A stretch of 64,000 nt of DNA, from contig NZ_CP063304.1 in assembly GCF_015159595.1 (NCBI RefSeq), forward strand, positions 992,001 to 1,056,000, given 5' to 3'. Below are positions 35,598-45,039 of the stretch, piece by piece. Positions within the stretch are counted from its first letter, which is position 1; each line of letters starts with the position of its first letter. The notes beneath the pieces were generated by a model. That model saw nothing but the letters and a program-made list of their open reading frames with translations. It had not been told where the DNA came from and did not search any database. This stretch comes from Blautia liquoris. GTDB lineage: Bacteria > Bacillota > Clostridia > Lachnospirales > Lachnospiraceae. The translations under genes and the position numbers were made by a program.

Positions 35598-37268
35598 ATG
35601 GATGCAAGTATGAAAAAACATGTTGCAATGGGTGTGATCTCACTTATGATTGCCGGGTCAGTTATGGGATGTGGGAAAAAGGATGATAAATCATCTGCCG
35701 CAGCCAGCTCAAAAACGGAAACAGAGAAATCCGAGAACAAAGGTTCAAAGGAAAAAGGAAGCGATTCATCTACAATCTCAGTCATGGGCATAGATTGGGG
35801 ATATGGTCCGGTACAGAACAGCGAAATGGAAAAATACTGGGAGGATCTCCTTGGCGTGAATCTTGATATTGAATGGATTAACTATGAAGATTATGACCAA
35901 AAGGTTAATACCTTGATTTCTTCGGGGAGCATACCAGACGTGATTCAGGTCAGTAAGATGGGGAATGGCTCCTATTATTATCCGATCTTTACTCAGGCAA
36001 TCGAGGCAGGTGACTTTGTGGATTTAACACCCTATTTGTTTGATGATGGAAAAGGGATTGCCGAGACAAATGCAGTCATGAAAAACTGGGATGATAAAAT
36101 GTGGGATCAAACAAAGTATAAGGATGGTATTTACATTCTTCCCAGATCGAAAGCTGAGAGCGGACAGAATTCAGGTATTGAAGTACGCAAAGATCTGATG
36201 GAAAAATACGGTTTTGAAAAAGAGCCTGCTACAATGGATGAATTGAAAGACTGGCTGATACAGTTATCCAAAGCAGCTTCAGATGGAGAAGGAAAAAAGA
36301 TATATGCCCTGGAATATTTTGGGGACAAATTCATGGATGACAGAGTCAAGGCATTTGCCACTGCTTTTACCGGACAAAGTGACTGGGCAGTAGATAAGAA
36401 CGGAGAATTTCAGTATATGCAGTTTAAGGATGAATATATTGACTTCTTAAACTGGATGAAGGCATTATATGATGCCGGTGCAATAGATCCGGAATTCGCT
36501 TTGAATAATTCGGATACTTCAAAATGGAAGGCTGGAAATTCCGTAGCGTTATTATCAACATGGTATAATTGGAATCAGTCATCTGACCGTACGAGTAGTA
36601 AAATTTTTGATGATAGTACACCAGACGATTACAAAGCGTGGTGCCTGATGCCTGTGAAAGGGCCCAAAGCATATACGGTAAGTCCGAATTATACAGATGT
36701 AGACTCTTGTATTGCAATCAGTTCAAAATGCTCGAAAGAAAAGATAGAGAAGATTCTGACGGCTTTTGATGGAACGGAAGAACAGTATCCCGGATATGAC
36801 AAGGTTATGGCTTTTGGTGTTGAAGGCATTCATTACGTCTTGAAAGATGATGGGACAATTGATACTTCTGAAAACCTGATTAAGGAATCCGGACAGGACG
36901 GATACGTTGGAGCGTGGAATCAGATCTTTCTAAAGAAAGATGCAGATATGATTGCAGACAAATTTATGAGAGATGGGGCGAAGAGAGCATCGGATGAGAA
37001 TATTACCAGAGCAAAAGAAATAAAGGATTTTGTGTATAAAGATCTCGCAGATACTAAAATGAAAAATGAAACACAAAACCTGCAGTCAGATACATATAAC
37101 AAACAGTGGAGTGTTCTCACCGACGATGTAAATACGATGTGCACTCAGTATGTTATGGGACAGATTGATGAGAAAGAATGGAAATCCTTTGTAAAAGGAA
37201 TTGTAGATTCTTCGGATTATAAAGCAATACAAAAAGAGTTTAAGGAATCAGCTGAAGAAACAAAGTGA
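35598..37268 (+). CDS. Sugar ABC transporter substrate-binding lipoprotein (LplA/YtcQ type)
   Basis: Extracellular lipoprotein that delivers the oligosaccharide to the permeases encoded just upstream. A signal peptide ends at the lipobox SVMGC (Cys25), followed by a Ser/Lys-rich linker. The 556-residue size and segments such as MGIDWGYGP, WINYEDYDQKVNTLISSGSIPD and the hydrophobic pocket residues (many Trp) fit the large LplA-like class. AGGAGGAG precedes ATG 35598. Its stop is directly adjacent (zero gap) to the stop of the convergent histidine-kinase gene. Confidence 0.92.
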   Translation: MDASMKKHVAMGVISLMIAGSVMGCGKKDDKSSAAASSKTETEKSENKGSKEKGSDSSTISVMGIDWGYGPVQNSEMEKYWEDLLGVNLDIEWINYEDYDQKVNTLISSGSIPDVIQVSKMGNGSYYYPIFTQAIEAGDFVDLTPYLFDDGKGIAETNAVMKNWDDKMWDQTKYKDGIYILPRSKAESGQNSGIEVRKDLMEKYGFEKEPATMDELKDWLIQLSKAASDGEGKKIYALEYFGDKFMDDRVKAFATAFTGQSDWAVDKNGEFQYMQFKDEYIDFLNWMKALYDAGAIDPEFALNNSDTSKWKAGNSVALLSTWYNWNQSSDRTSSKIFDDSTPDDYKAWCLMPVKGPKAYTVSPNYTDVDSCIAISSKCSKEKIEKILTAFDGTEEQYPGYDKVMAFGVEGIHYVLKDDGTIDTSENLIKESGQDGYVGAWNQIFLKKDADMIADKFMRDGAKRASDENITRAKEIKDFVYKDLADTKMKNETQNLQSDTYNKQWSVLTDDVNTMCTQYVMGQIDEKEWKSFVKGIVDSSDYKAIQKEFKESAEETK

Positions 37269-39044
37269 TTATTCTCCAAGATCTTCAGGAAGGATTGGAG
37301 GTATCATAAAAGATACCCTGAATCCTTCCTTGCTATCACGGGTACCGATATGGAGTCTTGAATCGTTTCCAAATACAAGCTTGAGACGGGTATTGACATT
37401 AGACAGTGCAAACCCGTTATCTTCATTCCTGCTTAGGACAGGCTGAGCAAGTTTTTCCTCCAGGAGACGCTGTTCTTCGGCAGAAATAGTGATACCGTTA
37501 TCTTCGATTTGGAACTCCAGATATTCTTTTCCTTCTATGACAATTGTCTGTATCATGATGGTTAACAGATTGTCATCTCGTTCATGTATGAGACCATGAG
37601 AGAAAAAGTTTTCGATTAAAGGCTGAAGGGTATTCTTTGGAATACCATAGATTTTCAGCGAGTTGGATATTATAAATTCGTATTCAAAATTATCATATCG
37701 GCACAGGTAGAGATTGATCAGATTTTCACACAGACTCAACTCTTCACCGATTGAAACGTAAAACTTGCGCCGAGTCTGATTTCGATAAAGTTTAGAGAGG
37801 AGCAATAGCATTTGTGAAGCAGCTGAATATTTTCCCTGCATAATCTGAACTCGGATCTGTTCAAGTGTGTTGTAAAGAAAATGTGGATTGATGCTTGTCT
37901 GCATAGCATATAATTCTGCTTTCTTTTCGGAGATTTCATAAATATATGCCTTCTCAACATTTTGCTGCAGTTCATCACACATTCGATTAAAACTGATGGC
38001 AATCTTTGTGAATTCATCGTTACTTTTGGGAACATTTAGTCTATAGTCAAGATTGTTCTTCCCGACTAAAGTCATAGCATTTTGAATAACTCTGGTTTTT
38101 TTCTCAGTGTTGCGAATGAAAAACAAATAAATCAGAATGATAGAAAGACAGATGATAACTGCCAGCAATGCCAGTGTTATCTGAATGTAGCTTCTTTTGA
38201 TTAAATTCGAAGGGACCTTGTATGTGGTATGATATGCATATTTGGGGTTGTAAATTGATGCGTGATAGTATTTGCTGTTCTCCTTTTCCGTTGACGGCAT
38301 ATCCATGGGTTTACGGGAAGTATCTGCAGGATAGCTGCCGTCAGAGGAATAGATGATATGATTCTTATCATCCACGATCGAAAATATGCTTCTCTCATCC
38401 ATATGTGTAATAGTGACAGAGTTTGTAAACTCGGAAGATGAATATAAAATAATCAACTGACCAAAGGAGGTAAGCTGTTCACTGTCATAGTCAAAAATTG
38501 TAGCGGATAATCCATAAATATGATCGTCAGGTTTTTCAAAATTATCACTTAATGAAGTTAACTGAGAGTCTGTCAATATCTGTAACTGGTATGGGGCAAA
38601 ATCAAAAGAATTATGGCTGGAGGATAAGGGAACAATTGTGTCATAATTTATATTATACTGGAACAAATTTCCGTGGTTTGTGCGAAACAGGATTCCCCGG
38701 CAGTACTGGTTGTAGCGACAAATTTCCTGAGACATCTGGACAATAGAGTAGTATAAGGCAGAGTTAATCTGCCCATCTTTCTTATAGAAAGAACAAAGGT
38801 CATGGTATCTTGTATTGCTCGAAAATACGGGCGCAAGATTATTGGCCAGAGAGTCTATCTTTGATGCAAGAATTGAGGAGAGATTGCTGAGCTCTATCTC
38901 ATAATCCCTCAGGTAATCGGACTTTTCCTTGTTTTTGATCAGTGAACTACTAAGCGAAAACAGCGATATCGTAATTGTACATACCATGATGATACAAGTC
39001 AGAAGCATCTTTGAGTAATAGCTTGAAGTCAGTTTTTTTAGCAT
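37269..39044 (-). CDS. YesM-type sensor histidine kinase
   Basis: Membrane sensor kinase, 591 residues. Two membrane segments (about 12-33 and 280-303) flank an extracellular dCache-like sensor. A HAMP-like linker follows (about 305-355), then the His_kinase motif INPHFLYNTLEQIR with the phospho-acceptor His, and an HATPase domain with LQPLIENFFSHGL (N box) and EDNG (G1). ATG 39044 is chosen, with GGGGG upstream; an extension to 39077 would overlap the -35 of the divergent gene. Its presumed partner is the response regulator at 31695-33212, more than 4 kb away across the transporter operon. Confidence 0.9.
   Translation of the reverse strand: MLKKLTSSYYSKMLLTCIIMVCTITISLFSLSSSLIKNKEKSDYLRDYEIELSNLSSILASKIDSLANNLAPVFSSNTRYHDLCSFYKKDGQINSALYYSIVQMSQEICRYNQYCRGILFRTNHGNLFQYNINYDTIVPLSSSHNSFDFAPYQLQILTDSQLTSLSDNFEKPDDHIYGLSATIFDYDSEQLTSFGQLIILYSSSEFTNSVTITHMDERSIFSIVDDKNHIIYSSDGSYPADTSRKPMDMPSTEKENSKYYHASIYNPKYAYHTTYKVPSNLIKRSYIQITLALLAVIICLSIILIYLFFIRNTEKKTRVIQNAMTLVGKNNLDYRLNVPKSNDEFTKIAISFNRMCDELQQNVEKAYIYEISEKKAELYAMQTSINPHFLYNTLEQIRVQIMQGKYSAASQMLLLLSKLYRNQTRRKFYVSIGEELSLCENLINLYLCRYDNFEYEFIISNSLKIYGIPKNTLQPLIENFFSHGLIHERDDNLLTIMIQTIVIEGKEYLEFQIEDNGITISAEEQRLLEEKLAQPVLSRNEDNGFALSNVNTRLKLVFGNDSRLHIGTRDSKEGFRVSFMIPPILPEDLGE
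37287..37330. terminator. Terminator-like hairpin inside the kinase 3' end
   Basis: AGGAAGGATT (37287-37296) pairs with AATCCTTCCT (37321-37330), and GGTATC/GATACC pairs inside (37300-37305 with 37312-37317) across a 3x3 internal loop. It lies within the last 62 bases of the kinase coding sequence, just after the convergent binding-protein stop, so it could end the plus-strand transcript without any intergenic space. Confidence 0.6.
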
Positions 39045-39070
39045 GAATATCCCCCTGTTATCAAAAGTAT

Positions 39071-39099
39071 TTGACATGTTCTAAAATGGTACATACAAT
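39071..39099 (+). promoter_or_regulatory. Promoter of the binding-protein/glycosidase operon
   Basis: TTGACA (39071-39076), a 17-base spacer and TACAAT (39094-39099). It lies 50 bases before the start of the lipoprotein gene and diverges from the kinase gene. Confidence 0.8.
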
Positions 39100-39148
39100 T
39101 GAATTATATCAGCTGAAAAAGATGAATGCAAGATTAACAGGAGAAGGT

Positions 39149-40882
39149 ATGAAAAATATTAGATCGGGTAAGTTGGTGAAGTTAAAAAGCAGTTTTGCTA
39201 TCCTGACGAGTTTCGCTTTGCTGCTGTCGGGCTGCACTTCAAACGCTAAAAACAAGGATGAGAAAGATCAGGATGTTGTTTTGAGTGCATTTGTTCAACA
39301 GTCACTTTCCACAGATTCAGGAATCTGGAAGGGATGGGCAGCACAAAAACTATACAATGATATGAATATTAAAATCGACTTTTATGCCACTGGGGGAAAT
39401 CAGGTAGAACAGAAGTTGAAACAATATATATCTTCGGGTACCTTGCCGGATATTGTCGGCTTTAAGGCACTGGATCAGGCTCAGTTGGCAATGGATGCGG
39501 GACTCTTGCTTCCGTTAGACGATTACAGGGAAAAACTTCCCTCTATCTTTGAGTCCTCTTACTATGAGAAAGCGATTGCCTATTCTAAAGAACATAACAG
39601 TGATAAAAGTAAAAAACTGTTTATTATGCCGACCTCAATAGGACCGGTATCGGACAACGCATATAATTGGATGCCTCTGCTTCAATGGGATGCTTATAAA
39701 AAAGCGGGCACACCAGATATAGATACGTTGGAAGATTATCTAAGTGTGGTGGAAAAGATGGTAAAAGAGAAACCCAGTAATGAAAGCGGCGAATCGACGT
39801 ATGGATTTTCATTGTTCTCAGATTGGGATAAATATTCGGCGCTTGAGGTTGCCGCACTTTCTTATTTTTATGGGATTGATACAGAGTACGTGTGTCCGCT
39901 GATGGAGACAAACGTTATAACCAGGGAGACACATTCGATATTGAATCAGGACAGCTTTTATAAACGAGCACTCCATTTCTATTTTTCTGCAAATCAAAAG
40001 GGACTACTGGATCCTGACTCCAGAACTCAGAGTTTTAGCAATCTTGAAAAGAAATATAGCGATGGAAGAATCATGTTTTCCTGGTTTTCATGGCTGACAG
40101 GTAATTATAATGACGCCTCATCAGGTCATGTAAACAACAAAAAAAGCCCGGATGGTTATGCAAACATTCTTGCCAATGATATGAAAATATATGAGGCTCC
40201 CGATCAGACAATAGGAAGAAACTGGTATTTTTCTATCAGTAAGAATTGTAAAAACATAGACAAGGCATGCGAATTTTTGAATTGGCTTTACGATCCGCAA
40301 GTGGAGCACTTTCTCTATAATGGTCCCAAAGACAGCATATGGGAATATTCGAAAGATGGGGAGCCTTATGTCACCAAAGAGGGGTGGGATGTGATAGAAC
40401 ATAAAACAGAGAAAACAATGCCTGTAGAGGGGGGCGGAGTTTATCAGGACGGAATTTACCCATTTAATGCTATAGCTCTTCAGGCTTCAACTGTGATGGA
40501 AGATAATTACACAATCAGTTATCGATATTGGCCTTCCAGCCGCAAACATAATATGACGAATCTTCAAAAGGAGGTAAATGAAAAACTGAACAGTGATACA
40601 ATCGGCGAGTATCTGTATGATCATGATATGGTTGCAAAATCTACGATGGCAGTGAATATGATTCCAGTTGCCTCGAATGAGATGAAATTAAAGATTGAAT
40701 CAATCGGGGAAGTTGTACGGAATCTCTCGTGGGAAATGATCTATGCAGAGAATGAAGAAACATTTGAGCAATTGTGGGAAGAGATGGTGGTCAATGGAAA
40801 AGAACTTGGAATGGATCAGGTAGAACAATATTATCAAAAGGAGTGGAAAGATTCTTTGAACAAAGTGGAAAAATATGAATGA
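39149..40882 (+). CDS. Second sugar-binding lipoprotein (CUT1, LplA-like)
   Basis: Substrate-binding lipoprotein, 577 residues. The signal peptide ends at LLLSGC (Cys29). The body has the type 1 binding-protein pattern (KLKQYISSGTLPDIVGF, DAGLLLPLDDYREKLP, then DKACEFLNWLYDP). ATG 39149 is used because AGGAGAAGG is upstream; the frame opens to 39071 but that part carries the promoter. It heads a seven-gene operon of glycan-active enzymes but has no permeases of its own, so it probably shares those at 33620-35513. Only about 25 percent-type similarity to the first binding protein is apparent by eye, suggesting a different ligand. Confidence 0.85.
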   Translation: MKNIRSGKLVKLKSSFAILTSFALLLSGCTSNAKNKDEKDQDVVLSAFVQQSLSTDSGIWKGWAAQKLYNDMNIKIDFYATGGNQVEQKLKQYISSGTLPDIVGFKALDQAQLAMDAGLLLPLDDYREKLPSIFESSYYEKAIAYSKEHNSDKSKKLFIMPTSIGPVSDNAYNWMPLLQWDAYKKAGTPDIDTLEDYLSVVEKMVKEKPSNESGESTYGFSLFSDWDKYSALEVAALSYFYGIDTEYVCPLMETNVITRETHSILNQDSFYKRALHFYFSANQKGLLDPDSRTQSFSNLEKKYSDGRIMFSWFSWLTGNYNDASSGHVNNKKSPDGYANILANDMKIYEAPDQTIGRNWYFSISKNCKNIDKACEFLNWLYDPQVEHFLYNGPKDSIWEYSKDGEPYVTKEGWDVIEHKTEKTMPVEGGGVYQDGIYPFNAIALQASTVMEDNYTISYRYWPSSRKHNMTNLQKEVNEKLNSDTIGEYLYDHDMVAKSTMAVNMIPVASNEMKLKIESIGEVVRNLSWEMIYAENEETFEQLWEEMVVNGKELGMDQVEQYYQKEWKDSLNKVEKYE

Positions 40883-40942
40883 CAGTAGTTTCTTGACAAG
40901 TGGATGAGAGTCATTTCGGTATGCATAAGAATGGAGGATAGC

Positions 40943-43654
40943 GTGAAAAAAGCGACGATATTATTGAACAAGAAAGAAAACAAGAGAATTTCTTTTGGAA
41001 TTACTCAACTGGAAAATGCATTAGTGAATGCAGGATATTGTGTGGAATTCAAACCGGTGCCTGAAAATCCGGAAAAATATAGAAAGATAGTAGGAGAAAA
41101 AATATACATTGGAGTAAACAAAAAGGATCCATTTATTTCCTGGATGGAAGAAAGAGAGATACTTATTTATCATTCCAGAAAGCCCAAAGAAGAAGGTTTA
41201 TATCTCGAAAGTTGTCCGGGAAAATTAACCCTGGTAGTTGGCGGCAGTGATGTTGGAGCATTATATGGATGCCTGGAATTAAAAGAGAGAATATTACAAG
41301 AAGGCATGATCCCAATGGAGTTGGCTTTTTACGATGCGCCGACCTTTAAGCTGCGTGGGCCATGCATTGGTCTGCAAAAAACTAAAATCGAGCCGCCCAG
41401 ATTAACCTATGAATATCCGGTAACGCCTGAGCGGTTTCCCTGGTTTTATGATCTTGAAATGTGGGAAGAGTTTCTGGATATGATGTTAAAAGAACGTTGT
41501 AATGTTTTATATATCTGGAGCGGACATCCTTTTTCTTCCTTTGTAAAAGTTCCTGATTATCCGGAAGCGTTAGAAGTAACAGAGGAGGAGTTTCAGTTAA
41601 ATAAAAAGATATTTGGATGGCTGACCAAGGAGTGCGATAAAAGAGGTATATGGGTCGTATTAAAGTTTTACAATATTCATATTCCTTATCCGTTTGCACA
41701 AAAACACAATTTGGATTTGCTGCAAAGTAATATTAATCCTTTGGTTGCTGATTATACATCCAAATCGATTACTGAATTTATCAAGAGTTATCCGAATATT
41801 GGCCTGATGGTCTGCTTAGGTGAAGCATTACGTGGGACTCAAAATAAAACTGATTGGTTTGTAAAAACAATTATTCCGGCCGTGAAGCAGGGAATAAAAG
41901 AGGCTGGAATAAAAGAAGAGCCGCCAATTATCTTAAGAGGGCATGACTGTGATCCTATTGGGGCTATGAATGGAGCTAAGGAATTATATTCCAATCTCTA
42001 TACAATGTGGAAATACAATGGAGAAAGTCTTACTACCTATTTTCCTAAAGGAAATTGGCAAAAGATCCATGAGAGCTTAAGTAGTCTTGGGACAACCCAT
42101 ATTATGAATGTACATATTCTGGCTGATTTGGAACCCTTTCAGTTTAATGCACCATCCTATATTCAGAAATGTGTACAAGCCGGAATGAATCGGCTTGGTG
42201 CGAATGGATTGCATCTTTATCCATTGTTCTATTGGGACTGGCCATATTCTCCTGATAAAGTTGAGCCTCGTTTGAAACAAGTGAAACGTGACTGGATGTG
42301 GTTTTCCTCCTGGTTTCGTTATGCGTGGAACCCAGACCGTTCAGAAGAGACAGAGAAATTGTATTGGATAGAACAAGTATCAAAGCATTATCATTGTGAT
42401 CGCAGTGGAGCAAGGCTGCTGTTAGATATCATGGATACCGCAGCAAATTGTGCACCAAAAATTCTTGGCCGCGTAGGTATCACAGAAGGAAACAGGCAAA
42501 CCTTGAGCTTGGGAATGCTGATGAGTCAGCTTACCAATGTGGTGAAATACCGTCCCAATAAAGAACTTTGGACATCGGTAGCAAGGGTAGGAGAGCAGCC
42601 GGATGATTATGTCAAAAACGAGCTTAAAAATGCTGTACATATCGGAGAAACGCCATACGATTTAATCGATGAATTGAATGACCTTCTGGAAAAGGTGGAG
42701 AATTCCTGCTTGTTGGCAAGGGAAATCCTTCCGATGGACAATGAAGAAATAAAAAGAATTTTTAATGATATTGAGAGCATTCGTCTTATGACAAGGAACT
42801 ACATCGCTAAAATAAAAGCAGCCATGTTGATATTGGAATACAAATATACGATGGATGAAAATTGTGCCGGCGATCTTGCACTGTTAGAAGAAGCATCTAA
42901 ATATCTGGATAAAAGCGTCGAGGAATATAGAAAGCTTGCTGATTTAACAAAAGACACTTACCTATATGCCAATAGTATGCAGACACGTCAAAGGAAAATA
43001 CCGTTTCCCGACGGTGAAAAATATGGACATTGGGTGCAGTGCCTTCCTTTATATGAGGAAGAAGCAGCGAACTTTCATAAGAACCTAGATAAGTTGAAAA
43101 GAGGGATTTATCCAACAGCCAAGTTAAATCTTGTAGATGCAAAACTTCTTCCAAAGGCAAAATTTAATCTGAGGTCATCAAATAGTGAATGCTACATAGT
43201 GAGAAAAGGTGAAAGCTTATTTACAGACAGTGAAAGTAAGATTCAGGATATCGCGCCAGAGTTAGACGGACTAACCGGGATTCGTTTTCGTATGGGTGAA
43301 TCTATAACAAGTGGTGTAACTGTTACAGTGGATCTACAAGAAGACTGCTATGTTCTGATTGGATATTTTAACTCTAAAGGGATTGAGTGGCTTCAGGTTC
43401 CGGATTTGGAAACGAATACGCATGCAGATGATCGTGGCGGTCTTGCAGCAGTTTATCAAAATGCGATTAAGGCAGAAGGTTGTGCTTCCGTTAATGTACA
43501 TGCATTTTTATACGAAAAAGGGATTCATGATATCTATTTGGGCACTGGAGCTTATATCATCGCCGGTATTGTTCCGAAAGAGGCGAAACTAGTTCCAAGA
43601 AATGTTGGCTTTGAAAAAGAAAGTTTTCGAACCTTAGATTGGCTGTATAAATAG
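40943..43654 (+). CDS. Alpha-glucuronidase-like glycoside hydrolase (family uncertain)
   Basis: A cytoplasmic protein of 903 residues. Residues 1-110 resemble the non-catalytic alpha/beta domain that precedes GH67, GH20 and GH115 barrels (VGGSDVGALYGCLELKERI). The central part starts at FKLRGPCIGLQKTK and looks like a TIM barrel (MLKERCNVLYIWSGHP, CDKRGIWVVLKFYNIHIPYP, NIGLMVCLGEALRGTQNK, GANGLHLYPLFYWDWPYS). A helical region follows (about 560-720), then a C-terminal beta domain. Acidic candidates include Glu in CLGEALRG. Start GTG 40943 follows GGAGG at five bases. Activity on glucuronosyl linkages is inferred from fold resemblance and gene context; it may be an undescribed family. Confidence 0.6.
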   Translation: MKKATILLNKKENKRISFGITQLENALVNAGYCVEFKPVPENPEKYRKIVGEKIYIGVNKKDPFISWMEEREILIYHSRKPKEEGLYLESCPGKLTLVVGGSDVGALYGCLELKERILQEGMIPMELAFYDAPTFKLRGPCIGLQKTKIEPPRLTYEYPVTPERFPWFYDLEMWEEFLDMMLKERCNVLYIWSGHPFSSFVKVPDYPEALEVTEEEFQLNKKIFGWLTKECDKRGIWVVLKFYNIHIPYPFAQKHNLDLLQSNINPLVADYTSKSITEFIKSYPNIGLMVCLGEALRGTQNKTDWFVKTIIPAVKQGIKEAGIKEEPPIILRGHDCDPIGAMNGAKELYSNLYTMWKYNGESLTTYFPKGNWQKIHESLSSLGTTHIMNVHILADLEPFQFNAPSYIQKCVQAGMNRLGANGLHLYPLFYWDWPYSPDKVEPRLKQVKRDWMWFSSWFRYAWNPDRSEETEKLYWIEQVSKHYHCDRSGARLLLDIMDTAANCAPKILGRVGITEGNRQTLSLGMLMSQLTNVVKYRPNKELWTSVARVGEQPDDYVKNELKNAVHIGETPYDLIDELNDLLEKVENSCLLAREILPMDNEEIKRIFNDIESIRLMTRNYIAKIKAAMLILEYKYTMDENCAGDLALLEEASKYLDKSVEEYRKLADLTKDTYLYANSMQTRQRKIPFPDGEKYGHWVQCLPLYEEEAANFHKNLDKLKRGIYPTAKLNLVDAKLLPKAKFNLRSSNSECYIVRKGESLFTDSESKIQDIAPELDGLTGIRFRMGESITSGVTVTVDLQEDCYVLIGYFNSKGIEWLQVPDLETNTHADDRGGLAAVYQNAIKAEGCASVNVHAFLYEKGIHDIYLGTGAYIIAGIVPKEAKLVPRNVGFEKESFRTLDWLYK

Positions 43655-43679
43655 AGGATATGATTAAGGAGATTTTTGT

Positions 43680-45026
43680 ATGGGAAATAATATGCCTAGG
43701 GAAATGACAGGTGCAGAATTAAAATCTATGTTAAAAAGCTCGATTAACTTAAAGAGTTTAGGTGGGGTCAAGAGCCCGGGATTAAAGCTTTCAAAGGAAG
43801 ATATTCAGTGGTGGAGAGATGCGAAAATTGGAATGTTTGTTCACTGGGGGTTGTATTCAATTCTGGGCAGAGGAGAGTGGGCCTACTTCAATGAACAAAT
43901 TCCAAAAGAAGAGTATGAGTCGTTAGCTGATGAATTCAATCCGAAAGATTTTAAAATGACAGAGCTGACAGGTCTCGCAAAAGATCTTGGTGCTAAATAT
44001 ATGATAATGGTTACAAAACATCATGATGGGTTTTCCCTTTGGGACAGCCCTTCATGTTATGAAGGATTTACGAGTTATAATACCGCGTCAAAGCGAGATT
44101 TTGTAAAAGAATATGTGGATGCATGCAGAGAAGCGGGTCTAAGAGTGGGATTATACTATTCTCCGATGGATTGGCGTTTTCCCGGATATTTTGATCCGGA
44201 AGGAAAATCAGAAAATGCCAGGCTTATGAAACAGCAATGCTACGGTCAAGTGGAGGAATTATGCAGCAGATATGGTCCTATTGATATCATGTGGTATGAC
44301 GGCGCGTGGTTAGCGCATAAGGGAAGTGATACTTCCAGTGCATGGTTTTGGGAACCTGTAAAATTAAATAAAATTGTACGTAAGTATAATCCAAAAACGA
44401 TGATTAATCCACGTTCCGGATGGGAAGGAGACTTTTATTGTGATGAGGGTTCTCATGAGATGAAAGGAAATATTATTCCTGTTCCCTGGGAAAAAAACAT
44501 GTGCATATGCAGCGGTTCTTCCTGGGGATGGATGGAGAATGATCCAGTTTCCAGCTTTGAATGGTTAATTAAAATGCTGGTGGATGTAGTATGCAGAGAT
44601 GGTAATCTCCTTCTCAATGTGGGCCCTGATAAAAACGGAAAGCTATCGAAGGAAGTGACGGATCGAGTCAGAGAGATTGGTGACTGGCTAAGAAAGTATG
44701 GAGAAAGCATCTATGGAACAAGGGGCGGACCAATCCAGCCATCAGACAATGTCTATGGGACAACCTATAAAAACGATACAATATATTTACATGTTTTAGA
44801 TACTCAAAAGTTTATGGATGTAACACTTCCAAGCATTTCGGAAAACATTATAGCATGTACTACTTTTAATGGTGAAAAATGTGAATATAGGCAAAATAAA
44901 GAGGGTATTAAGATAAGACTTCCAAAAGAGAGAGAAAATGAGGTAGATACAATCCTTAAGTTAAAGTTAGACAAGGAACATCAACAACCAAAGGAACAGG
45001 AGATCTATTTTACTGGAAAGGAATAG
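43680..45026 (+). CDS. Alpha-L-fucosidase, GH29
   Basis: Retaining exo-hydrolase for terminal alpha-L-fucose. The 448-residue protein carries WWRDAKIGMFVHWGLYS, KYMIMVTKHHDGFSLWDS, KEYVDACREAGLRVGLYYS and the nucleophile motif IMWYDGAW (Asp207), all strong GH29 hallmarks. It lacks a signal peptide, so it acts inside the cell. The first 35 residues are an extra, poorly conserved tail. ATG 43680 follows AAGGAG. It lies 25 bases after the alpha-glucuronidase-like gene and 13 before GH42. Linkage preference (1,2 versus 1,3/1,4) cannot be read from the sequence. Confidence 0.92.
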   Translation: MGNNMPREMTGAELKSMLKSSINLKSLGGVKSPGLKLSKEDIQWWRDAKIGMFVHWGLYSILGRGEWAYFNEQIPKEEYESLADEFNPKDFKMTELTGLAKDLGAKYMIMVTKHHDGFSLWDSPSCYEGFTSYNTASKRDFVKEYVDACREAGLRVGLYYSPMDWRFPGYFDPEGKSENARLMKQQCYGQVEELCSRYGPIDIMWYDGAWLAHKGSDTSSAWFWEPVKLNKIVRKYNPKTMINPRSGWEGDFYCDEGSHEMKGNIIPVPWEKNMCICSGSSWGWMENDPVSSFEWLIKMLVDVVCRDGNLLLNVGPDKNGKLSKEVTDRVREIGDWLRKYGESIYGTRGGPIQPSDNVYGTTYKNDTIYLHVLDTQKFMDVTLPSISENIIACTTFNGEKCEYRQNKEGIKIRLPKERENEVDTILKLKLDKEHQQPKEQEIYFTGKE

Positions 45027-45039
45027 GAAGGTATTAACT

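Noticed and set aside
39071-39148. Upstream TTG start for the second binding lipoprotein
   Set aside because: That stretch holds a consensus TTGACA-17-TACAAT promoter, and the signal peptide starts properly at ATG 39149.
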